Source of the DNA: a bacterium
GTDB taxonomy: Bacteria; Cyanobacteriota; Vampirovibrionia; Obscuribacterales; Obscuribacteraceae
Length of the DNA stretch: 14,719 bases
Assembly: GCA_030431355.1 (NCBI GenBank)
Contig: JAUIJG010000086.1
Span: 1 to 14,719, forward strand
Direction: 5' to 3'
Shown: positions 8,515 through 14,074 of the stretch, piece after piece
Position numbering within the stretch: position 1 is the stretch's first letter
Layout of the letters: every line of letters begins with the position of its first letter
Translations under genes and position numbers: made by a program
The notes under the pieces: model-generated
What the model was told of the DNA's origin: nothing
What the model saw: only the letters and a program-made list of their open reading frames with translations
Databases searched by the model: none

Positions 8515-8655
8515 ACCTCTCAAATTACAATTTTTCATCTCTCTCAATTGGCGCCATATACAATGGCATTGAATATGACTTCAATTACGTCCATGGCGTT
8601 GATTCATCTTGACTCAATCTAACAGATCCCGTGGAACTCGACTACTTACTGCCTC

Positions 8656-8787
8656 TCAGAATACGAACTCTCCTAAAGGTAAATCAAGAGCTATCGACAG
8701 AACCATCAAAATCGCAAGACCAGCCAAAAAGACAACAATAGGCTCAATGATCGATAGGCGAAATAAAAATCTTCTGTACATTCTCAT
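8656..8787 (-). CDS. Possible 43-residue single-pass membrane protein (GspF/PilC C-terminus-like)
   Basis: An internal ATG at 8787 has an ideal Shine-Dalgarno (AGAGGA, 7-nt spacing) and a TATAAT lies at 8812-8807. The product is a basic N-terminus (MRMYRRFLFRL) and one long hydrophobic helix containing IIEPIVVFLAGLAI and ending in ALDLPLGEFVF. The IEP-hydrophobic-LP pattern is reminiscent of the C-terminal helix of GspF/PilC inner-membrane proteins, so it may be a small membrane protein or a remnant of such a gene. The same frame extends upstream to 8925, but that extension looks non-coding. If TATAAT is real, the leader would be only about 13 nt. Confidence 0.35.
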   Translation of the reverse strand: MRMYRRFLFRLSIIEPIVVFLAGLAILMVLSIALDLPLGEFVF

Positions 8788-9130
8788 GATAGAATCCTCT
8801 ATCCATATTATACCGTCCGGGGGCACCAGATACAGTACCTTGAATCTTTCATTAAGGATCAAAAGTAAACGCCCCACAAAGAGAATTTGAGGATACGCTC
8901 GCCACTCGCGTCTTATGTTTTGCAAACCTCAACCAAAATCTGAATCCGGACCCCAGAGACAGATATCTTCCAATGCACTCGGGTTCTACAGATGCCAGAG
9001 AACTTGCAGGTGAGGTGCACGAAAGATTACAGCCAGTTGAACTCGATAAATCCGAGACCTGTAAGCTCTTATACTCGAAAGAAAACAGGCTTTTAATCTA
9101 GCGATTACACAAAACTTTGCCAGAATCACC

Positions 9131-9159
9131 TGGAAACCAGAGTCATACTGATTTATAAT
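9131..9159 (+). promoter_or_regulatory. Sigma-70-like promoter of the TPR lipoprotein gene
   Basis: TGGAAA (9131-9136, 4 of 6 to TTGACA) and a perfect TATAAT (9154-9159) are separated by exactly 17 nt. The start would fall near 9166, giving a leader of about 47 nt before the ATG at 9213. Confidence 0.55.
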
Positions 9160-9212
9160 TTACAAGACTAATGCCCTCCTAATACTCTAGAAGATAGAGT
9201 CAGTACTAGGTT

Positions 9213-10556
9213 ATGTTCAAGCCCGGAAGAAAAAAAATTCAAAAAGTGCTTTCTGGCTCATTGATCGCCTGCTTGACCCTGGGCGCCTGCGCGGAGATGC
9301 AGTGGTCATCATACGACAGAGATGGAGTCTCCGCATACAAGAAAGGCAACTTCCAGGAAGCTGAACTAAACCTGAAAGAAGCGCTTCGAATCGCAGAAGG
9401 GTTCAAAGATTCTGACAAACGCCTGGTAATAAGCCTCGAAAATCTCGGAGCGCTCTACCACGACACAGGCAAATTCGCCGACGCCGAACCCCTCCTAGAA
9501 AAAGCCCTCGAGCTGAGACAGAGAAATGACCCCGAGGGCTCCCCTGAATACACCAACGATCTGAGCCTGCTAGCCCAGGTGAAGCTGGAAAACGGACAGT
9601 ACAAGGAAGCGGCAAAGCTTTATAATAAAGCCATCGCTCGTATCGATAAGTTCGCACACAAAGACAAACAAGCTCTGATTACAGATCTGGGCAACCTTGG
9701 CGTGGTCTATCTTGAACTGGGAGAGCTTAAGAGCGCTGAGACCTCTTTGACTCGCTCCCTGGATTTAGCGAATAAGACTTACGGAGAACAACACCAGGAA
9801 GTAGCTTACGCCAAAAGCAACCTCGGTAGACTCTTTTTTGAAAAGGGAGACTTCCCCCAGGCGGAGACACTCTTCAAGAGCGCCATAGAAATCTATGAAG
9901 GCCAGACAAAAGACAACAAGGAGCACAAAGCAGCGATTGCTGATGCTGTTTCCAACCTGGCAAGTGTCTACGTCGAGAAGAATCAACTCAGCCGTGCTGA
10001 GCCCTTGATGAAGAAAGGGCTGGAGATAAGAAAAGAGATTAACGGCGAAAAGAGTATTCCGGTAGCCTACAGCCTGAACAACATAGCGACCTTCTATACC
10101 AGGCAGGGCAAGTTCTCTAAGGCAATACCTGTATTCGAAGAGACTCTGGAGATAAGAAAAGCACAACTGGGTGAAAAACATCCGGATACCGCTGTCACAA
10201 TGATGAACCTGGGCACATGCTACTTCCTGGAAGGTGAACTAAAAAAAGCCGAGCCGCTCTTACTCAATGCCATGAAGATCAAAGAGGGTGCCGTGGGTAA
10301 AGACAGCCCCCACATGGCAAAAACCCTCAATAATCTAGCAAACATGTACGAAGCCGAAGGAGAGCTGGAAAAAGCTGAAAAGTTCTATAAACGGGCAATG
10401 GAAATTTGCGAAAAGAACTACGGCAGAAACAACCTGAAAACATTGCATGCCTGTATGAAATACGCGAGTCTTCTTGCCAAAAGAAATAAGCTGGAAGAGT
10501 CTGCGAGAATCAGCAAAAGAGTGGACGACATACGTAGAGTTTTAAAAGACGGCTAA
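9213..10556 (+). CDS. TPR lipoprotein, kinesin-light-chain-type repeats
   Basis: 447 residues. A basic N-terminus and hydrophobic core end in a lipobox LGAC (Cys26), predicting a lipid-anchored extracytoplasmic protein. From about residue 37 to 440 the chain is an unbroken run of roughly ten TPR units, many of them the 42-residue kinesin-light-chain variety (for example LEIRKAQLGEKHPDTA, MMNLGTCYFLEGELKKAEPL, LNNLANMYEAEGELEKAEKF). This forms a superhelical binding surface for proteins; no enzymatic domain is present. It has its own promoter and stands alone, convergent with the small zinc-ribbon gene downstream. The Shine-Dalgarno before the ATG is weak (TAGG). The partner is unknown. Confidence 0.9.
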   Translation: MFKPGRKKIQKVLSGSLIACLTLGACAEMQWSSYDRDGVSAYKKGNFQEAELNLKEALRIAEGFKDSDKRLVISLENLGALYHDTGKFADAEPLLEKALELRQRNDPEGSPEYTNDLSLLAQVKLENGQYKEAAKLYNKAIARIDKFAHKDKQALITDLGNLGVVYLELGELKSAETSLTRSLDLANKTYGEQHQEVAYAKSNLGRLFFEKGDFPQAETLFKSAIEIYEGQTKDNKEHKAAIADAVSNLASVYVEKNQLSRAEPLMKKGLEIRKEINGEKSIPVAYSLNNIATFYTRQGKFSKAIPVFEETLEIRKAQLGEKHPDTAVTMMNLGTCYFLEGELKKAEPLLLNAMKIKEGAVGKDSPHMAKTLNNLANMYEAEGELEKAEKFYKRAMEICEKNYGRNNLKTLHACMKYASLLAKRNKLEESARISKRVDDIRRVLKDG

Positions 10557-10573
10557 ATCCTGCCAAAACTTCA

Positions 10574-10605
10574 AGGCTCTTTTAAAGGCTCTTTTAGGCT
10601 CTTTT
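10574..10605. repeat. Three short direct repeats between convergent genes
   Basis: AGGCTCTTTT occurs three times (10574-10583, 10586-10595, 10596-10605) between the TPR lipoprotein and the convergent zinc-ribbon gene. Each copy ends in a T-run but no stable stem precedes it, so it is at best a poor terminator. Confidence 0.6.
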
Positions 10606-10634
10606 GCCGCGAATGCCGGTGGATTCTCCAGATG

Positions 10635-10925
10635 CTAACTCAATGCCTCATCGGCATAGGACTGATGCTCCTCTTCCGATGACTCAATCATTTGACCTTC
10701 CTTGATCTTCTTGAAAAGCTCAGCACAAGAATCGCATCGGTACAATGCCACAAAAGTATAACCACTCGGCTCGCTCTCGTCGGGCACCCTGAAAGTGTCC
10801 AAAGATTGTACTTTTCGCTTTCCACATTTGGGACACTTAGCTTTCAAAATCGAAGGCAGGAAAGGCGTAGCCAGTAGCAGCCCAAATACAATGAACCAAT
10901 GCAGGTCTTTCATTTTCGTGACCAT
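10635..10925 (-). CDS. Small membrane-anchored zinc-ribbon protein
   Basis: 96 residues. Residues 10-27 are a hydrophobic helix (FIVFGLLLATPFLPSIL), followed by two CxxC knuckles, CPKC (31-34) and CDSC (64-67), about 30 residues apart, which would bind one zinc as a ribbon. The C-terminus is acidic (SSEEEH). The helix is short and close to the N-terminus, so it may be an anchor with the ribbon on one side of the membrane. The start could be M1 or M5; neither has a strong Shine-Dalgarno. It resembles generic zinc-ribbon proteins of unknown role. Convergent with the TPR lipoprotein. Confidence 0.7.
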   Translation of the reverse strand: MVTKMKDLHWFIVFGLLLATPFLPSILKAKCPKCGKRKVQSLDTFRVPDESEPSGYTFVALYRCDSCAELFKKIKEGQMIESSEEEHQSYADEALS

Positions 10926-11043
10926 CCAGAATAGAAATTAGAATCACCGCGCAGAAGAATATAACATCATCAAAGTCCACCGAACCCTGCCCGGCGAGGA
11001 AAAGGTTCCAAAATTTATATTAGGGAATTTGGCAGCGAGCAAA
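10926..11043. other. Unique flank left of the tandem repeats
   Basis: About 118 bp upstream of the minus-strand zinc-ribbon gene leading into the repeat array. I see no ORF, hairpin or convincing promoter here. Confidence 0.4.
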
Positions 11044-11456
11044 CTCCCTGACTTTTACGTATAGCCTTGTACGCTTTTCTCAGGTTCCTTTTCTCCCTGA
11101 CTCTTGCGTGTAGTCCTGTACGCTTTTCTCAGGTTCCTTCTCTCCTGACTTTTGCGTATAGTCCTGTACGCTTTTCTCAGGTTCCTTCTCTCCCTGACTC
11201 TTGCGTATATCCCTGTACGCTTTACTCAGGTTCCTTCTCTCCCTGACTCTTGCGTATAGTCCTGTACGCTTTACTCAGGTTCCTTCTCTCCCTGACTCTT
11301 GCGTATGGTCCTGTACGCTTTACTCTGGTTCCTTCTCTCCCTGACTCTTGCGTATGGTCCTGTACGCTTTACTCAGGTTCCTTTTCTCACTGACTCTTGC
11401 GTATAACCCTATACTCTTTACTCTGGTTCCTTCTCTCCCTGACTTTTGCGTACAAC
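11044..11456. repeat. 49-bp tandem repeat array (about 8.4 copies) with internal dyad symmetry
   Basis: Units begin at 11044, 11093, 11142, 11190, 11239, 11288, 11337, 11386 and a partial one at 11435. The period is 49 bp except one 48-bp unit that lost a C. Each unit contains nested inverted repeats: outer CCTGA / TCAGG and inner GCGTA / TACGC, with 5-nt internal loops and an 8-nt apical loop (in the 11239 copy: 11242-11246 with 11275-11279, and 11252-11256 with 11265-11269). Middle copies are most alike, end copies diverge. The period is not a multiple of three and no ORF spans it, so it is not coding. Confidence 0.95.
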
Positions 11457-11472
11457 CAAAATTCCAAAGACC

Positions 11473-11501
11473 TTGCAAGTTTCAATATAACTGCTTATAG
11501 A
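11473..11501 (+). promoter_or_regulatory. Sigma-70-like promoter of the IS1595-like gene
   Basis: TTGCAA (11473-11478) and TATAGA (11496-11501) are spaced by 17 nt. A short palindrome AGCGCT lies directly downstream, near the expected start at about 11508, and could be an operator. Leader about 49 nt, with GGAGGT at 11544-11549. Confidence 0.5.
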
Positions 11502-11556
11502 GCGCTATGAACTTTAAAACCTATTCCTTCGTTACTAATATACGGAGGTAAAAATC

Positions 11557-12297
11557 ATGAACAAAGAAACCAATCTTATTTCATCCGTTGAAACAGAAGA
11601 AGAGGCCAGACTATTAATAGAACGACTTAGATGGAAAGATGGGTTCATCTGCCCTGGCTGCGGATATAGAAGAGGATACAAACTCTCAAGTCGTTCAGTT
11701 ACAGAATGTGCAAAATGCAAAAAACAGACTTCTGCCACCGCGGGTACTATCTTCCATGGTGCAAAGAAAATCATGCCCTGGATAAAAGGACTCAAAGCAA
11801 TATTAGAAAACGAGATATATTCAGCCAATTCCACTGCGAAGTTGTTGCAGGAAAGATATGCCACGTTCTGGGCAATCAGACAAAAGATTAGGTTATCACT
11901 AAGTGAGTTAGTTCGAAAAACGAGGTCCACTCAATTCTCCTTCAGCTGTTCACAAATCAGGAAAGCTTTCACGAAATTAAGCAGCGAATCAAGAGAGACT
12001 TCTACTTCTGAAACATTCGAAACTATCAAAAATCAAATCAACGAAACCGCCAATTCCTATTCTGACTCAACCTTGAGCAAAGCCTTTGAGCAGCATCTTC
12101 TCGCTTCTCACACCGGAATAAGCAGAAAGTACACTCAACTATACGCAACAGAGTATTCGTTCATTCAAATGAAACAAAGTTGTCGACTGGAGAGTGCCTT
12201 GAATGCACTCTTAGAATCAAGACCGTTTACTGGCAAAATGATATCCGACTACAAATCACCATATCTAGTGCTTATCCACTGTTATTCGCGAACGTAA
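11557..12297 (+). CDS. IS1595/ISXO2-like protein with zinc ribbon, apparently lacking the DDE catalytic core
   Basis: 246 residues with a strong Shine-Dalgarno (GGAGGT, 7-nt spacing) and a plausible promoter. Residues 13-70 match the IS1595 transposase zinc ribbon: EEARLLIERLRWKDG, CPGC (32-35), CAKC (51-54), then TAGTIFHGAKK. Residues 75-114 match the following helical region (WIKGLKAIL to FWAIRQKIRLSL). Residues about 174-230 resemble the end of the ISXO2 transposase domain (HTGISRKYTQLYATEYSF). Between them, where about 100 or more residues with the catalytic acids are expected, there is only a Ser/Thr-rich stretch (123-172). Full-length family members are usually around 300 residues. No terminal inverted repeats were found. 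It is either a decayed transposase that stayed in frame or a domesticated DNA-binding protein. Confidence 0.75.
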   Translation: MNKETNLISSVETEEEARLLIERLRWKDGFICPGCGYRRGYKLSSRSVTECAKCKKQTSATAGTIFHGAKKIMPWIKGLKAILENEIYSANSTAKLLQERYATFWAIRQKIRLSLSELVRKTRSTQFSFSCSQIRKAFTKLSSESRETSTSETFETIKNQINETANSYSDSTLSKAFEQHLLASHTGISRKYTQLYATEYSFIQMKQSCRLESALNALLESRPFTGKMISDYKSPYLVLIHCYSRT

Positions 12298-12527
12298 ACG
12301 CACGATTCTAATTCATCTAAAAGAGATACTCAGAAGAAAAGCAAATAGCTATCTTTGAATAGTACAGTCAAAGATATAAGAAAATAGAGATACTAAGAGT
12401 AGAATCTTAGGAAGGTAAAACAAAATACCTCGACTAAATATTCATGAACTCTAGACTGAATGCCATTGCGCACTCAAAATTTGTTCATTAAAATCTTGGA
12501 CAAAACTGTCTAAAATCCAAATTCCCG
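12298..12527. other. AT-rich intergenic region before the tRNA leader
   Basis: No ORF with credible coding features. A small hairpin, CTAAGA / TCTTAG (12393-12398 and 12405-12410), has no T-run. I could not match the ends of this region with the sequence upstream of the IS1595-like gene as inverted repeats. Confidence 0.4.
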
Positions 12528-12536
12528 TGGTATTAT
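12528..12536 (+). promoter_or_regulatory. Candidate extended -10 promoter of the tRNA array leader
   Basis: TGGTATTAT fits an extended -10 element (TGn plus TATTAT). The start would be near 12543, at the foot of the hairpin described next. No strong -35 is visible, as is common for extended -10 promoters. Confidence 0.4.
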
Positions 12537-12543
12537 TTTTAGT

Positions 12544-12566
12544 GCTGGGCAAATTATTTGCTCAGC
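12544..12566 (+). promoter_or_regulatory. Stem-loop at the 5' end of the tRNA array leader
   Basis: GCTGGGCAAA pairs with TTTGCTCAGC across a TTA loop: 10 bp with one G-U. There is no T-run after it, so it is not a normal terminator on plus. It could stabilise the leader RNA 5' end or be a binding site. Confidence 0.5.
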
Positions 12567-12603
12567 AAACGTAGATAGAATGTTGCACAACAGGAGAAAT
12601 ATC

Positions 12604-12711
12604 ATGTTCCTGAGAATATGTAATGACTCGCAGCTAGTAGCAAAACGCCATGAGAGCCTGAATTATATGGGCTCCCAGCCACTTTGCTTATTTATCCCCC
12701 GGGTGTTATAG
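12604..12711 (+). CDS. Candidate 35-residue leader peptide upstream of the tRNA array
   Basis: ATG with an ideal Shine-Dalgarno (AGGAG at 12592-12596, 7-nt spacing). The product begins MFLRICNDSQLVAKRHE; the first ten residues are all different and 15 different amino acids occur in the first 17. It has no signal peptide or domain. It is followed 26 nt after its stop by a terminator-like hairpin and then the tRNA genes, so it is in the right place to be a sensing leader ORF. It could also be a chance ORF. Confidence 0.4.
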   Translation: MFLRICNDSQLVAKRHESLNYMGSQPLCLFIPRVL

Positions 12712-12737
12712 CGCAGATAGCTCTTCAGAGTTGTGTA

Positions 12738-12764
12738 GCCTGGGTCCAAAAGCCCAGGCATTTT
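12738..12764 (+). terminator. Terminator- or attenuator-like hairpin before the tRNA array
   Basis: A perfect 7-bp GC-rich stem GCCTGGG / CCCAGGC (12738-12744, 12753-12759) with an 8-nt loop is followed by ATTTTAG. The T-run is short, so termination may be partial, which would suit attenuation. The loop also contains TCCAAAA, so an alternative reading is the relic of a tRNA-Trp anticodon arm. Confidence 0.45.
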
Positions 12765-12897
12765 AGTCTTTAAGAGGCATAAATTCCGGGCTTCAGTAGA
12801 AGAAGCATGATCTCAGTCGCGGTGTGATCAACCTCGTCTAGCTCTTGTGCGCCTTCTTTCAGAAAATTGATCGAACCCTGAAAATCTCATATCCCAT

Positions 12898-12955
12898 TGG
12901 TGCGCCATGCCGCCCAGGCGACTAGCAACGTCATGGGCAACCAGCGCACTAACCA
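12898..12955 (+). ncRNA. 58-nt tRNA-like stem with CCA end (degenerate or minimal)
   Basis: TGGTGCG (12898-12904) can pair fully with CGCACTA (12945-12951, one G-U); the latter is followed by A and CCA exactly like an acceptor end. Inside, CCATG / CATGG can form a second stem. There is no T-loop and no recognisable anticodon arm, so it is not a normal tRNA. It directly precedes tRNA-Trp. It may be a tRNA relic or a tRNA-mimic RNA. Confidence 0.3.
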
Positions 12956-12956
12956 A

Positions 12957-13032
12957 GTATCCCTGGTGTAACTGGCAACATTGCGGGCTCCAAACTCGTC
13001 AGATCTGGGTTCGAATCCTAGGGGGTGCGCCA
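12957..13032 (+). tRNA. trnW: tRNA-Trp (anticodon CCA)
   Basis: Acceptor GTATCCC / GGGGTGC (two G-U pairs), D-stem GTGT / ACAT with a minimal 8-nt loop, anticodon arm GCGGG-CTCCAAA-CTCGT (anticodon 12990-12992), T-arm CTGGG-TTCGAAT-CCTAG, discriminator G and encoded CCA. First tRNA of the array. Several wobble pairs suggest a divergent accessory tRNA. G73 agrees with Trp identity. Confidence 0.85.
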
Positions 13033-13057
13033 AAACAAAAACAACAAAATTTCTTGA

Positions 13058-13132
13058 TGCAGAGTGGTGTAACGGCAACACATCAGACTCATATCCTGAA
13101 GACTGCCGGTTCGAGTCCGGTCTCTGCTTCCA
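13058..13132 (+). tRNA. tRNA with anticodon CAT (Met, or Ile2 if lysidine-modified)
   Basis: D-stem GTGT / ACAC, anticodon arm TCAGA-CTCATAT-CCTGA (anticodon 13090-13092; A31-C39 mismatch), T-arm GCCGG-TTCGAGT-CCGGT and encoded CCA. Position 1-72 is a T-T mismatch and the discriminator is T, neither usual for Met or Ile. It lacks the three G-C pairs in the anticodon stem of initiators. Elongator Met and Ile2 cannot be told apart here. Confidence 0.75.
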
Positions 13133-13138
13133 GTGCCA

Positions 13139-13194
13139 CCACTATCAAATTTTTCACAATGTACTCGGCATCTAAACCTGTGAGCTGATAGTGG
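13139..13194 (+). ncRNA. Stem-loop in the long tRNA spacer
   Basis: CCACTATCA (13139-13147) pairs perfectly with TGATAGTGG (13186-13194); inside, TCACA (13154-13158) pairs with TGTGA (13179-13183). It starts 6 nt after the CAT tRNA. It may be a processing or stability element or a small RNA. Confidence 0.4.
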
Positions 13195-13283
13195 CGCGCC
13201 GTCCGGCTCCTGCCTGTAGGACAGATGGCAGTGTCGCAGCCGGATCCACGACCTCGATAAGTCGGAACAAAAACTGTCGGCGC
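13195..13283 (+). ncRNA. Branched structured RNA candidate between CAT tRNA and tRNA-Asp
   Basis: Outer CGCGCCG (13195-13201) pairs with CGGCGCG (13278-13284), which abuts and shares one base with tRNA-Asp. Enclosed are an arm TCCGGCT / AGCCGGA (13202-13208, 13238-13244) continuing in CTGCC / GGCAG, and a small CGAC / GTCG arm around 13249-13264. It looks like a three-way junction of about 90 nt. No tRNA T-arm is present. Confidence 0.35.
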
Positions 13284-13359
13284 GACCCGTTAGTGTAGCG
13301 GCTAGCACACTACCCTGTCACGGTAGAAGTCACGGGTTCGAATCCCGTACGGGTCGCCA
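13284..13359 (+). tRNA. trnD: tRNA-Asp (anticodon GTC)
   Basis: Acceptor GACCCGT / ACGGGTC, D-stem GTGT / GCAC, anticodon arm CTACC-CTGTCAC-GGTAG (anticodon 13317-13319), T-arm ACGGG-TTCGAAT-CCCGT, G73 as expected for Asp, encoded CCA. All stems are intact. Confidence 0.95.
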
Positions 13360-13363
13360 ATTT

Positions 13364-13441
13364 CGTGGAGTAGCTCAGCTTGGCCAGAGTACTCGCCTTG
13401 GAAGCGAGGGGGCGTTGGTTCAAATCCAACCTCCGCGACCA
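13364..13441 (+). tRNA. trnP: tRNA-Pro (anticodon TGG)
   Basis: Acceptor CGTGGAG / CTCCGCG, D-stem GCTC / GAGT, anticodon arm CTCGC-CTTGGAA-GCGAG (anticodon 13399-13401), T-arm GTTGG-TTCAAAT-CCAAC, A73 and encoded CCA. It begins 4 nt after tRNA-Asp. Confidence 0.95.
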
Positions 13442-13456
13442 TCTGTTTCAAATATC

Positions 13457-13529
13457 GGGGGCTTAGCTCCTCTGGAAGAGCATCTCGCTTGCAACGAGAA
13501 GGTAATCGGTTCGACTCCGATAGCCTCCA
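13457..13529 (+). tRNA. trnA: tRNA-Ala (anticodon TGC)
   Basis: Acceptor GGGGGCT / AGCCTCC (G3-T70 is the alanine identity wobble), D-stem GCTC / GAGC, anticodon arm TCTCG-CTTGCAA-CGAGA (anticodon 13490-13492), T-arm ATCGG-TTCGACT-CCGAT, A73. CCA is not encoded. Position 14 is C instead of the usual A. Confidence 0.92.
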
Positions 13530-13541
13530 CTCATTATCTTT

Positions 13542-13618
13542 GCCCGGGTAGCAGAACTGGCATATGCGCCTGTCTTAGAAACAGGAATTTGAAGGTTCAA
13601 CTCCTTCTCCGGGCACCA
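13542..13618 (+). tRNA. tRNA with Leu anticodon TAG but a short variable loop
   Basis: Acceptor GCCCGGG / TCCGGGC, anticodon arm CCTGT-CTTAGAA-ACAGG (anticodon 13576-13578), T-arm GAAGG-TTCAACT-CCTTC, A73, encoded CCA. The variable region is only AATTT (5 nt), while bacterial tRNA-Leu normally has a long variable arm. The D-stem has one mismatch. Amino-acid identity is therefore uncertain. Confidence 0.8.
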
Positions 13619-13619
13619 C

Positions 13620-13695
13620 GCTTATGTAGCTCAGCTGGTAGAGCGGCAGGTTGAAGCCCTGCGCGTCGCTGGTTCGATTCCAGCCGTAAGCACCA
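13620..13695 (+). tRNA. trnF: tRNA-Phe (anticodon GAA)
   Basis: Acceptor GCTTATG / CGTAAGC, D-stem GCTC / GAGC, anticodon arm GCAGG-TTGAAGC-CCTGC (anticodon 13653-13655), T-arm GCTGG-TTCGATT-CCAGC, A73, encoded CCA. One nucleotide after the previous tRNA. G37 is unusual for a UNN-reading tRNA, which normally has A37. Confidence 0.93.
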
Positions 13696-13696
13696 T

Positions 13697-13769
13697 ACCC
13701 GGTTAGCTCAAATGGTAGAGCAACTCCCTTACAAGGAGATGGTTGGAGGTTCAAGTCCTTTACCGGGTA
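13697..13769 (+). tRNA. trnV: tRNA-Val (anticodon TAC)
   Basis: Acceptor ACCCGGT / ACCGGGT, D-stem GCTC / GAGC, anticodon loop CTTACAA (anticodon 13730-13732) with an A-A mismatch at 27-43, T-arm GGAGG-TTCAAGT-CCTTT, A73. CCA is not encoded. Confidence 0.9.
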
Positions 13770-13772
13770 GAG

Positions 13773-13848
13773 AGCCGCATAGCTTAAGGAGTAAAGCAAT
13801 CGCTTGATAAGCGGTGGAGTGCAGGTGCAAGTCCTGCTGCGGCGACCA
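13773..13848 (+). tRNA. trnI: tRNA-Ile (anticodon GAT)
   Basis: Acceptor AGCCGCA / TGCGGCG with an A-G mismatch at 1-72, D-stem GCTT / AAGC, anticodon arm ATCGC-TTGATAA-GCGGT (anticodon 13806-13808), T-arm GCAGG-TGCAAGT-CCTGC (TGC instead of TTC in the loop), A73, encoded CCA. Confidence 0.88.
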
Positions 13849-13995
13849 GCAAAAATCGGTCCAGCACAATTCCGTATCCGACACCACAACCAAGATTGCA
13901 GCAGTAATGAAGGAGGTTTTGCAATTGTCTGAGCAGATTTAGCAGCAAAGTTTCGAGAACGACTTCTTTGAAAAAGTAGACTCGAAAAATACCAT
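13849..13995 (+). other. Long structured spacer in the tRNA array
   Basis: 147 nt without a tRNA. It holds an inverted repeat TTTCGAG / CTCGAAA (13951-13957, 13981-13987) and a shorter ATTGCA / TGCAAT pair flanking an AAGGAGG sequence near 13910-13916. A tiny 11-codon ORF starts at 13907. It could hold one or two decayed tRNA genes or a small RNA. Confidence 0.4.
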
Positions 13996-14069
13996 GCGGT
14001 TCTAGTTCAACGGCAGAATACCCGGCTTCCAACCGGATGATAGCGGTTCGAATCCGCTGTACCGCTCCA
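13996..14069 (+). tRNA. trnG: tRNA-Gly (anticodon TCC)
   Basis: Acceptor GCGGTTC / GTACCGC with one T-T mismatch, D-stem GTTC / GAAT, anticodon loop CTTCCAA (anticodon 14028-14030), T-arm AGCGG-TTCGAAT-CCGCT, T73 as expected for Gly, encoded CCA. Confidence 0.92.
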
Positions 14070-14074
14070 ACCAA

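Larger units (their letters stand above)
8515..9212. other. Intergenic stretch, mostly without recognisable genes
   Basis: Between the lysine-rich-tail gene and the 447-residue TPR lipoprotein I see only the possible small membrane ORF on minus (8656-8787) and a promoter near 9131-9159. The 8926-9130 portion shows no convincing ORF, hairpin terminator or repeat. Confidence 0.5.

Noticed and set aside
10557..10634. Terminator after the 447-residue TPR lipoprotein
   Set aside because: The T-runs of the three AGGCTCTTTT copies are not preceded by a stable stem.
11044..11456. CRISPR array
   Set aside because: The whole 49-bp unit is conserved; there are no unique spacers between repeats, and no cas genes are present.
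11457..12420. Complete IS1595 insertion sequence
   Set aside because: I found no terminal inverted repeats or target duplication around the gene, and the catalytic core is missing.
13907..13942. 11-codon ORF in the second long tRNA spacer
   Set aside because: Too short to support; the AAGGAGG lies inside the frame rather than before its ATG.
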